A DNA stretch of 23,367 nucleotides from contig LRSR01010351.1 of assembly GCA_001579985.1 (NCBI GenBank), forward strand, positions 1 through 23,367, read 5' to 3'. Each line of letters starts with the position of its first letter. Within the stretch, counting starts at the first letter, position 1. Below, one piece after another: positions 10,940-19,783 of this stretch. A model generated the notes under the pieces. It was not told where the DNA came from, did not search any database, and saw only the letters and a list, made by a program, of their open reading frames with translations. A program made the translations under genes and the position numbers. The DNA comes from Hypsibius dujardini (taxonomy: Eukaryota; Tardigrada; Eutardigrada; Parachela; Hypsibiidae).

Positions 10940-12606
10940 CATGGAAGGATGATCTTCCGCAGCAGCCATTCCTGACCCCTGAGATGCCATAGAAGTAAAT
11001 CCATGCGTATACAAGCTGATTTTTTTAACAAGTAGAATTCGCAGTTCTCATTCTCTCTCCCTCTCTCTCTTTCGCTTCGATGGGTGTAACACGTTCGCAA
11101 ATTGGCGTTTCCAACGTCCACCGGCAATTGCGGCCGTCGTTTCGTTTAAACACCTCTGTTCATAATCTGCACGAAAAAACCCAACCGAAAAATGAGCTAC
11201 TAAAAGCCCGCACTAATCTAAAGTGAATTCGAAAAACGCTTTCGGATGCGGCCCATTTTTCTACGGCGCGGTGCTGGTGGTGGGAGATTCTTCATCGCTA
11301 TCTAGGACCATCTGGACATTCTGGGTAGACATTTTGCAGACGGATTACAAAATCAAAAACTCGAAAAAGTTGCACCCCTGGCCAAAACCCTTGCTGGACG
11401 GATTTACAGCAATATGTTTTGTGCATTGAACTGTGCCAAACACAGCGGCCCAATTTTGCGCCGCATTTATTCTTCTCAACTTCATATATGACTGAACTTG
11501 TACTTCTCACACGGTGCGACACGTGGTCGCTATTGCGATTTGAGACGGTGTTCTTTCTTCATGATGATCATTGATTGATTTCCTAAATTCCTCTTTTTCG
11601 ACCAAAAAATCTTAAATTACCATTTCAACCCATTTTCAAAAATTCCCATCCACTTCCATTTCATTTCGAACGGCTCCCATACCGATAAATCCATTCACAT
11701 TATCGGGAAATGGGAAAAAATGGGTCCAATGGCAGTCCGATAGAAAAAATGGGTGAACTCTAGTCAGGAGGAGATGTGTGCCCAAAAGTGGCAACATGAA
11801 TGACCCTGGGACGAAGGATAATATAGAAAATTCTGGGGAATATAATAGGGGAAGGGTGAAATAGCATACAGGTAAAATAGCATAAAAATAGAATAAATAC
11901 CTACTAAATAAAACATGATAGGAAATAGAATAATAATATTAAAAAAAATACACTTACTAAATTGATTCCCAATTGAATATGGGTTTGAACAATGCCCAGA
12001 AAAATATATGTTGATGAATAAGAAATCCTAATTTTTTTACTAAAACAAAGTGTTCAATAAAAAAGACTATATCTTTGTTAGTTAAGTTGTTTCAGCTTAG
12101 TTAAATTTCAAGATCTCTCATAAAAGTGGCCTCAATATGAGCAAAATCGTAACCTGGTTCCAAAGGAAAAACAATTTTTGTGATACGGACAGACAATTTA
12201 ATAATAAAATATTTGGGATTTATCTGTCGGTGTTAGCCGCACAATTGGTGTCCTCAATTTCGATTTCCCTAGTAAAGATATGACAACTAAATGGGTTGTT
12301 TTCTTTCCGGACGAGTCGATACGTGTTCAAACGGATCGCACAATTTTTCCATCGCTTTCGAGCTACGGAAGCTGTGCGAAGCTCAACGCACACGTACATA
12401 CAGTTGCCCTTGATGCGCTTGCAGTCCTTACAAAGATAGATCAGGGAAATACCGCGCCATCCTGTGACTTTCTATCACGGCAGCGCACCTGATCGGCGGT
12501 GACCTTCCCCTTTTCTTACTATTTACTTATCGATTTTTCCCTTTCCAAGAGCTGCTTGCCCCCCCCCCCCCCCTGCAGGTGCGACTGAATGAACCGTGTC
12601 TGCCGC
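10940..12606. other. intergenic region after AK7
   Basis: This lies between the AK7 stop and the next inverted-repeat element. A CT-rich tract lies at about 11041-11072. Open frames at 11223-11429 and 12280-12492 have somewhat coding-like composition but no recognisable domain, and they could be decayed exons. A run of 15 C lies at 12559-12573. No tRNA, other RNA gene or clear poly(A) signal close to the AK7 stop was seen. Confidence 0.4.
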
Positions 12607-13408
12607 ACATACACATATGGCAAAAACCTTTAACTAACCAAGTTAAAGCAATTTTTACCGGTGCCCAGCAAAAGAGGGTAGTCCAAGTTTGAGCCAATTT
12701 TGGCCTTCGCGTGCCACTGCTTTTGATGCTTGATTGATCTGTTGATTGAGGTCAAAATTTATTTTCACTGTTTTCTTGCTTGACTGGGGATTTCCATTCG
12801 ATATTTGGCCGAAAACGAAAGTCCACGCAATTACAGGTTGCAGGAAGAAAAGAACCTCACTTATGAGAACATAATGCGAAAATTTTCTAGTTGTAAAGGA
12901 TTTTTTCCACTCAAGCTGTCTGAAAAATACCAAATCTCTCGAGAATTACTTTTGCATCTGAACAAGAACCTACTCAAATCCAAAACAAATTCGGAAGGCG
13001 TCAACGATATTGAGGGTCGGGTGCAAGAAATTTGGGACGAAATCGTGACATCTGAGCTCGGCAAAGCGCTTTACAATGAAATCCAGCGCGTTTGGAAGTG
13101 GTGGTCAAGGTCGACGGAGAGCGTATCGAAGCTTCGGTAGTTCAATTGTGGAAATTAATAATGTATCTCTTTCGAATCTTCGGTTGATAATTTCCGGTCA
13201 AAATTAAAAAGGTTAAAAAAATGACGAATTCTGTTCAATTTGCGTTCTCCGGTCGACCGAACATTAAATCAATAAATCCAGCGATGGGTAAAGCAGTGGC
13301 ACGCAAAGGCAAAAACTGGCTCAAATTCAGACCATCCTATTTTGCTGGGCGCCTTTAAAAAATTGGCTTTAACTTAGTTAGTTGAAGGTTTTTGCCACAT
13401 CTGTATGT
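12607..13408. mobile_element. ~800-bp inverted-repeat element carrying a short ORF
   Basis: The left arm (12607 to about 12750) and right arm (about 13255-13408) are inverted copies of roughly 140 bp. Shared landmarks are ACATAC, GGCAAAAACCTT, AACTAA, AAGTTAAAGC, GCCCAGCAAAA and GCGTGCCACTGCTTT. The ends read ACATAC and GTATGT. Between the arms lies a plus-strand open frame described separately. The layout fits a non-autonomous DNA transposon; the interior does not resemble a transposase. Confidence 0.7.
12874..13140 (+). CDS. hypothetical ORF inside the inverted-repeat element
   Basis: From the first ATG (12874) the frame gives 88 residues; it is open upstream to about 12805. The composition looks like a real protein: charged, with leucine and tryptophan spaced as in helices (for example EGRVQEIWDEIV and EIQRVWKWW near the C-terminus). 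No transposase motif, zinc finger or signal peptide is visible. It could be a fragment of a host gene captured between the arms, the remains of an element-encoded protein, or chance. The function is unknown. Confidence 0.3.
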   Translation: MRKFSSCKGFFPLKLSEKYQISRELLLHLNKNLLKSKTNSEGVNDIEGRVQEIWDEIVTSELGKALYNEIQRVWKWWSRSTESVSKLR

Positions 13409-13709
13409 ACTCTCTCAATAACACACCACCTATCTGCGCATCTGTTTCTCTCCTCTTCTGACTTATGATCATGTAGTACAGATGTGCCTGTGAGGTCCTG
13501 GAGCGAGGGGAGCATCAACTTACTCAATCTCAATCTCGAATTCCCAGCCCGTTCATTCGCCGACTTACCAACGACTTTTTTTGGCATTTTTCCCCCACTT
13601 TCCTTGTAAAAAATATTATCACAATTGAACTGACATCAGACAACAAAGTACGAATTGTTTGATTAAGTGAACGAGTCCCGAGTAGGTCGAGCTTACCCCC
13701 CCCCCCGTA
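13409..13709. other. upstream region of the membrane glycoprotein gene
   Basis: About 300 bp of non-coding sequence. A run of 11 C (13696-13706) ends only three bases before the ATG at 13710, an unusual leader composition. No TATA box was clearly identified. Confidence 0.35.
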
Positions 13710-16700
13710 ATGCATACGCAGCCATTTTCCTTTATTATTTGTCTGGGCCTGGCAGTGTCAACTGCACCGTCAGTGTTTGCCGGGACCGAGAATGTGGCAG
13801 GTAAAGTGACCTTGAGATAACTGGAATACTACTAAGTTTTCCCGCGAGTTTTACATGATGATGACACATTTTTATTTTGAGTTAGAAGCTGTGTTAGCTC
13901 ATAATGATGATTCCCTCGTAGACCGGAGTGCGAAACGCAACGTCAGCAGCATGGCCACCACGGCTGATAATGTGACAGGTAAGCGATCTTCTAAATTCAG
14001 GTTGTGCCGGTTAGATAAATTTAAAATACGATTTAAATCAGCCCAATCTGCTGTCAGTTTAATGAAAATGAAATTAGTTTCCCCTCCTTACAAGGAATTT
14101 ACCTATTTCTGTTTGATTTTAACGAGGCATTTCCATCAAATATTTATGATTCATTCGAAAAAATCGGCGAGAAATCGTATCTCCCATTAAAAAAAATAAA
14201 ACTGCCTTTTGATGGTACATAGAGGATGCTTCTTATGTTTACCGTATTACGCATTAATTGATCGTTCAGTTAACTGAACTTGCATCGCACATAGGATCTT
14301 CAGCGGAAAAAGAAACAAAACAGTAAACTGAACGATCAATTAATGCGTAATACGGTAACATACTGTAGAAAGTCCTCTCTATCTACCACTTAAGGCCAGT
14401 TTTTTTAATGGGAAATGTGATATCTTGCCGATTTTTTCTACGGAATTGTAAATATCTAATGCAAATGCATCCAAAAACACCACATTAATTAGAAACAAAC
14501 GGGTGCTGTTTAGGTTACTTTAATAAATTACTTCAAAGGGCCGAATTTAGAGAACTTATTTTAAATTATTAAAATTAATAATTATACTGTATGAGGTAAA
14601 AGTACCAAATGCTGCGCAAGTTAAAAAATGGTATAAATGCCGCATTCGCACACTTTTCTCTCACTGTTTGTCAATGTTTTGAATTCAAAAAATCAGCAAT
14701 AAATCGGACAAACATATGTAACAATAATTTTGACAAAACAAAAGAGAAACCTTGTGGCTATTTCGATTGATGTGCGTCACGATTTTACCCCCTTTGCCAT
14801 GTCGTGAGCAGCATTTATGCCACATCAGAACGTGCGCAGCATTGGGAGCTTTACCTCATACCTCAAATTCTAGAAATTGATTAAAATAACCTTATGTTTC
14901 ATCGCAATCAAATCATAGTAATTTACTACAATGTTATAGGACAATTTTCTTATTATTCAGGAATTAATGCGGTCCATAATACTTCTGTGTTTGGGATGAT
15001 TCCGATGCGCAACTTGAGCAGCAACGCAACTGCGACCCACAAATCGATTGCGGCATCGAAGGTTCCCGTCAACGGAGCCAAATCGCACGCGGCAACAAAT
15101 CACACGGGCAACGGTACGAAATGGACGGGCCAAAATTCGTCTCTGCCCATAGTGAACCTGAACCGGACAGCGAATCCAACCAGCGGGACGCCGGTCTCGG
15201 TCATCACCCCCGAATTCCTCAACAATCTCAACAACAACATCAACCTGATGCGACTCATGAATGACCCACGTGTTGGGCCCGCACCGGCACCGGTTCCACC
15301 GCAGATCATAAAGTACACCACCGAATACCGAAATGACTACGGGTAAGCTACTGATTTATGCTGATTATTTTTATCTGTATTTTCTACAGAGTGTGAGAGC
15401 ATATGAAAATGAACATAAAATAGTAGTGATAAATTTTATTTTATTGAGATCGATCTTGTCATTTTAACACGTTAGAGCCCAATGTCGTCAAATGACGACA
15501 TAGCAATCTCCAAATTTTCACGCAGTGATTGTGTCAGCGATTTTGCTAAGCTCAACTGATTTTAAAGGTAAATCTTGCTTAAAATTTAGAGACGATAGTT
15601 CGATCACTTGCTACTTGACCAATGTCCGGCAGAAATAACTAAAATTAACCAGTTTTCCTTTTTTTAGCGAAAAAAGTCTGCGCAGGCTGTGAGCTGGACA
15701 AAATTTCTAATAACATGTGTTTTTTCCATCCACCAAGTTGACCATCTATTGACAGTCTCTAAAAATAATTAGCTGAATCGGATTATTGATTGGCACATGG
15801 CCAGTGGTCAAGGAAGGCGTCCGATATTTTGTCAAAAAATGAATAAAACTGACTAATATGGAAATTCATTAATTGATTGATTGATCTTTTAGCCATATAT
15901 GGCGTGAACAAGTGCAAGCAACAGTTTTCGTTGGTAGTTGTGTTTCTAACTCGACAGTGGACAGTGGTCAGCTCAAAAAACGAATTTATTAAAATCGCCA
16001 AAAAATTGAATTTTTTTCTTAATTGAATAGAACTACGAAACAAAAAAACACTTCTGGCACTGAAATCATGTCCGATCTGGCACCGGGCGTTAATGGGTTA
16101 ATACAATTCTGACATCCCCTACACCATACAAGGGAAGACTGCCAATTCACGGAGTCCATTATATTGGCTTATACAATATTTTACAGTACTATATATATTT
16201 ATAATGATATTTGAAATATATTCTCACACATTTTTCAAAAACAAATATTTTAGGCGACATTTCAAATTTCAAGAAAAACAATTTCAAATTATGCTTTTCT
16301 ATTTTGAGCGCAAACTTATCCAAAATTTAATTTACAATTAATTAGCAGCAGAGGAATTATTTTCCGAGGTTGGGGGGAGGGGAGCTATATCAACGAGCCG
16401 GAAATGAGGCTCTTTGTTGAGAGATCATGAGTCCTTTATAGGCAGGTTTACTCTAATTTAAGTTTAGTTTTATTTAAACGCATTCGTAGGCCAGTTATGT
16501 AAATTCAATGTAAAATGTCTTCTTCTTGGGTTTATATTATGTTTCAAGGCGTCGAATGGCGTTTTTGAAAACTGAAGCAAATTTACAGTATAGTTACAGA
16601 GAATGAAATTTTGAAAATGCTGTTGAAATACTTCAAACAATTAATTTTGTTTTTAGTCAGAAATGTGGTTCAAAACAATTTTAAATTGATCGTTGAAGAC

Positions 16701-17735
16701 TTTAAGGAATCATGCCGAAACACGTTTTGGAGGGCAAAAGAAAAGATTGCATTGTCGATATTTTGCGCAACTTACGAAGTGTATTTACAGCAACGCATTT
16801 TGACCTAACTGACGCAGTTTTACATAAATGCAAAAGAACAGCATTCAAGCATGTGCGAGACAGCATTTCTATCGTTAAAACTATGTAATTTCACGTTTTC
16901 TTCAGCAAGATAAAAACGCCACGCGAAATTCCAATATTTTCACAAATGGAAAATTTGGCGTATTCTGTTTTAAATTTACTGTAATTTCACGTAAATAATC
17001 CTCCGGGCTTATGAAAATCATGCAGTGGTGAGATACTTGATAGTGAAATGTAAAGTAAAATACTACTAAATAATACTAAAGTACTAGTAAATTTTGAGTA
17101 ATTATCGTCCTAAAATTGTCTTTAAACGATCAGCGGTAATCAGAAATTACTTTCTCATTGCCAATTGTCAAACTGACTCCAACTGAATTGCAGATCTGAG
17201 GGAATAAGTCGAACAACCATCATCACCATAATCGCGGTACGGGAATTTCACTGACCGTGCATGGTTCATTTATTACATCTTTCTTTATTTGCAGGTTGTG
17301 ATCATCCTGGTACGACATCTTAACTAATCAGAAAAATAAACACACTATTAAAAATTAATTGCTAATAAAGAGTATGAACAGAAACCATCCGTCTACCCCT
17401 GAAATAAATATTTGAACTTTATCTGTTTTCTTTGGGGTAGTATTTATAGTCTATCTTTCTAGATCGCAATTGCAGTTCGTGTCATCCGTCTACTGACGTC
17501 CGGTCAGGATCCCAACAAGATCATGGTCCATCCGTATCCCGTGGCCTTTGCCCCGTCCAACTCTGGTCCATCCTCGCATCCGACCATGTCGGTCATTTAC
17601 ACCATCTCTGCGGTGCATACCACACCGCCGGGCAGTGACGAGCCGCCGACCTACGAGGAGGTCGTCAAAATCGTTCCGGCTAAGCCGACGCTGAGTTCGA
17701 TCCCGCTGCCGGGTCCAACGGTCACTGGATCGTAA
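13710..17735 (+). CDS. type I membrane glycoprotein with PPTY motif, six exons, not recognised
   Basis: Exons are 13710-13800, 13922-13978, 14961-15342, 17194-17236, 17295-17309 and 17463-17735. All junctions are GT-AG with matching phases (1,1,2,0,0), giving 286 residues plus stop. Residues 1-24 are a signal peptide with likely cleavage after VFA. A dibasic KR lies at 35-36. The ectodomain (25-183) has no cysteine, is rich in N, T, S and P, and has nine NxS/T sequons (N37, 47, 56, 67, 71, 96, 100, 108, 117). The membrane span is about 185-201, made of I, V and A, followed by RVIR as a stop-transfer signal. The proline-rich cytoplasmic tail carries PPTYEEV at 257-263; PPxY motifs generally bind WW domains, as in Nedd4-type ubiquitin ligases. 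Small adaptors and receptors with this layout (Shisa, Commissureless) are analogues only, and Shisa's cysteine-rich ectodomain is absent. The gene model is strong; the function is unknown. Confidence 0.85.
14214..14387. mobile_element. 174-bp palindromic foldback element
   Basis: Inverted arms of about 60 bp include a perfect 31-bp core: 14241-14271 (starts ACCGTATTACGC) and its exact complement 14326-14356. The outer parts (GGTACATAGAGGA versus TCCTCTCTATCTACC) match less well. The inter-arm sequence is about 50 nt. The left arm also contains the palindrome TTCAGTTAACTGAA. It could be a miniature transposon or a transcribed hairpin within the intron. Confidence 0.75.
14589..14861. mobile_element. 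273-bp inverted-repeat element (MITE-like)
   Basis: The left end 14589 to about 14650 begins GTATGAGGTAAA. The right end (about 14800-14861) is its complement, ending TTTACCTCATAC. Shared internal words are AATGCTGCGCA and ATAAATGC. The arms are about 62 bp with moderate divergence and small gaps. The interior has no coding sequence. Confidence 0.7.
15343..17193 (+). other. glycoprotein gene intron 3 (largest)
   Basis: Phase-2 intron from TACGG|GTAAGC to GAATTGCAG, hosting the TTAA-flanked element. From 16102 to 17193 it is AT-rich; the short open frames, including 16611-16808, are not recognised. Confidence 0.8.
15464..16101. mobile_element. TTAA-flanked, piggyBac-like non-autonomous element
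   Basis: The element is bounded by TTAA at 15464-15467 and 16098-16101. The ends are short inverted repeats: left ACACGTTAGAGCCC, right (complement) CCCATTAACGCCC. The left end is followed by a perfect palindrome, ATGTCGTCA-AA-TGACGACAT (15481-15500). TTAA target duplication and CCC-type ends are known features of the piggyBac superfamily. About 630 bp with no transposase frame, so it would depend on an autonomous relative. Confidence 0.6.
17295..17309 (+). other. 15-nt microexon in the transmembrane segment
   Basis: Five codons (VVIIL) lie between TTATTTGCAG and GTACGA. They are flanked by introns of 58 nt (17237-17294) and 153 nt (17310-17462), all phase 0. Inclusion joins TTIITIIA to IAIAVRVIR and makes a membrane span of normal length. 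Confidence 0.75.
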
Positions 17736-18027
17736 CGGAAATAACTTCGTAAATACAGTAAATACAATCGTTTTGCTGAAAGCCTCCTTTTGGTTGAAAC
17801 TTAGAATCAATCGCTCGCGGAATAACATTTTGTTTAATTTTTATTGCCCTCTCAGCTGCCTCGCATTGCTATATTCTTGCCTGACCCCATTGCTCATTCA
17901 AACAAAGATTTTTTTTTCTACATTTTGGTCTGGCATGTAAACATTTGAGTATTTTAATTTTTTTTTCTAGATGAATCAATAGGTAGATCCTTTGGTGTGA
18001 CCTATAAAAACATGTTCTGATCGTTGT
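17736..18027. other. 3' flank of the glycoprotein gene
   Basis: Non-coding, T-rich. No canonical AATAAA was seen close to the stop; GTAAATACAAT near 17758 is only a loose candidate. Confidence 0.35.
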
Positions 18028-18375
18028 TATTATGTCTTAGTAACGGGCAGTTACACACGAAGCTGTTTCAACAGGCAGGAATTCTAATCACAACTTCTGT
18101 GAATTAGTGGAGCATTAAATTTGATTTGTTCGGGTAGGGTGTGTAACTGCTTGTCTGTGTCTGGACCTGTGCCTGTGCCTGTGCCTGTGTCTGTGCCTGT
18201 GTCTCTGTCTATGTTTGTGTCTTTGTCTGTGTCTGTGTCTACGCCTGTGGTTCTATAAGTGTCCGTGTCCGTATGCGTGTTTTCGTGCATATGCGTGTCC
18301 GTACAATTATGTCTGGGTAACGGGCAGTCACATGAAAGCTGTCTGAAGGAACAGCAATTATAATCACTTTTTCCT
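18028..18375. repeat. ~70-bp direct repeats bracketing a TGTGTC/TGTGCC tract
   Basis: Units 18028-18100 and 18303-18375 share GTAACGGGCAG, AGCTGT, ACAG and TAATCAC in order. Between them, at about 18148-18300, lies a degenerate hexamer tract (TGTGTC, TGTGCC, TGTCCG). The tract is preceded by CGGGTAGGGT at about 18130, the same word that precedes the hexamer array in the receptor intron. Confidence 0.7.
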
Positions 18376-19783
18376 TGGATTGACCGAGTCATGTTATTTG
18401 ACTTGTCAGTTTTACTTACTCAGTGGTGTTTTCGGCTGCCGAAATCGAATTCAAAATTGGTACGCGCCTAGTGGAATAGCATGAGGTTGAATTCAACTGG
18501 ATTCAATCTGCACGCATGTCACCCCAAAATCCGGAGTGCTCGCTAATATTTGAGAGGGGCATGTGCGCTGCCTTGAGCGTTGATACTGTTTTTCTCGTTT
18601 GAAAGTATTTGAAATAACCGCCATTTGACATGTTAGTCTCTGCCATTTTTTATAACGTGTTGATTGCAATCCAGGCCTTATAGTATCTTAGTGACTATAT
18701 TCTATGATCAATTGAACGTTGAATATCTCTATTATTGATAGAAATTCCGCCCGCCAACATAAGAACCCGAATAGTCATTAACATAGCTTTTTGGCTGCGA
18801 GCGCTACTGCGTTCCTTATGCTATGTTGTTGGCTTGCCGTATACAACTTGCATAGATTCCCCATTTCTACGCAAGCTGTATACAACCTTGACATTAAGGA
18901 ATATTTTTAATTCTTTTGAGTCGTTTTTTAATCATTTTGATTTTCACAATTAGCTAGTTTTAATTTAAATACTTCGAACGCGAGCGCGTCTTTCCGGTTA
19001 ATAGGAAAGAGTTTTGGAAACCTGAAAATGAACGTATCTGTTGCGGAAGAACAGTTCCTTTATCGCTCACTGTGCTCCCCTGGCTGTTTTGGTATAAATA
19101 AAAGGCATTTGGTGTACTTTAAGCAAGAAAATTTTAGATGTATGAAGAATTGTTTTATTTGAGCCGTAGGGAATCAAATAAGATGGAATCAGCAAAGTTG
19201 TCTAAGTCCTTTTGGTTCGAAAGAATTAATCAATCAACGTTGAACCCAATGCGTTATCTCTATCTATCCCTAACCCTGCACGCTGCACCTATAACAGTCA
19301 TCGGAAATATTCTCCGAAGAAACAAAATTGTCAGAATAGGCTAAAGAGACTGAGAAGAGGATGAAAAAATTAGTTTTAATTGGGGTGGGAGATGTATGCT
19401 ATATTATTTGGTCAAGTCAGTTTACGAAAACAGAAATTTCTCATACCTAGGGAACATACATAACGTATGTCTTATGTTATGTTAGATAGAGAAATTGAGA
19501 TATGTCGGGTCGCGAAATTATCGAAACCATGGTAGGTTTGAACAGGATACTCCCCCCAGGGCCAAAATAACCCCCCCCCCCGGGCGACCAACATCACCTA
19601 ATCGCAAAGATAATAATAATCCCATAGAAAATCGCTGGCTCATGAGATCTCGTCTTCTTGTTTGCTCAATCGTTCAGCAGCCACTACGTGAAACCGTTAA
19701 AATCAATTGCCAGAATTTCTGTGTGAATCGCTGATCAGGGTTACGTTTTATATTAAAAAAGTTATTCCCGAAAAAGTTTGACC
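18376..19783. other. intergenic region upstream of the receptor gene
   Basis: No gene was recognised. Two neighbouring imperfect hairpins lie at about 18779-18828 (AACATAGC...GCTATGTT) and 18839-18891 (GTATACA..CTTGC paired with GCAAG..TGTATAC). A run of 11 C lies at 19571-19581. Open frames at 18735, 19138 and 19495 are not protein-like. Confidence 0.4.

Larger units (their letters stand above)
13979..14960 (+). other. glycoprotein gene intron 2
   Basis: Phase-1 intron from GACAG|GTAAGC to TTATTATTCAG. It hosts two separate inverted-repeat elements (14214-14387 and 14589-14861). The coding frame runs on past the donor as a ~200-nt open stretch, which is not needed for the model. Confidence 0.8.

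Noticed and set aside
10465-11127. Three minus-strand open frames opposite the last AK7 exon
   Set aside because: They are antisense shadows of a GC-rich exon with a clear plus-strand protein match.
11600-11760. Possible inverted repeat built on CCCATTTT/AAAATGGG words
   Set aside because: Matches are short and out of register; only a 7-bp stem is clear.
1796-11790. Recurring GTCAGGGG-like phrase near 1799, 4079 and 11763
   Set aside because: Similarity fades within about 25 bases, too little to call a repeat family.
17490-17828. 112-residue arginine-rich minus-strand frame
   Set aside because: It is antisense of the final glycoprotein exon; the plus strand has matching splice phases and a PPTY motif.
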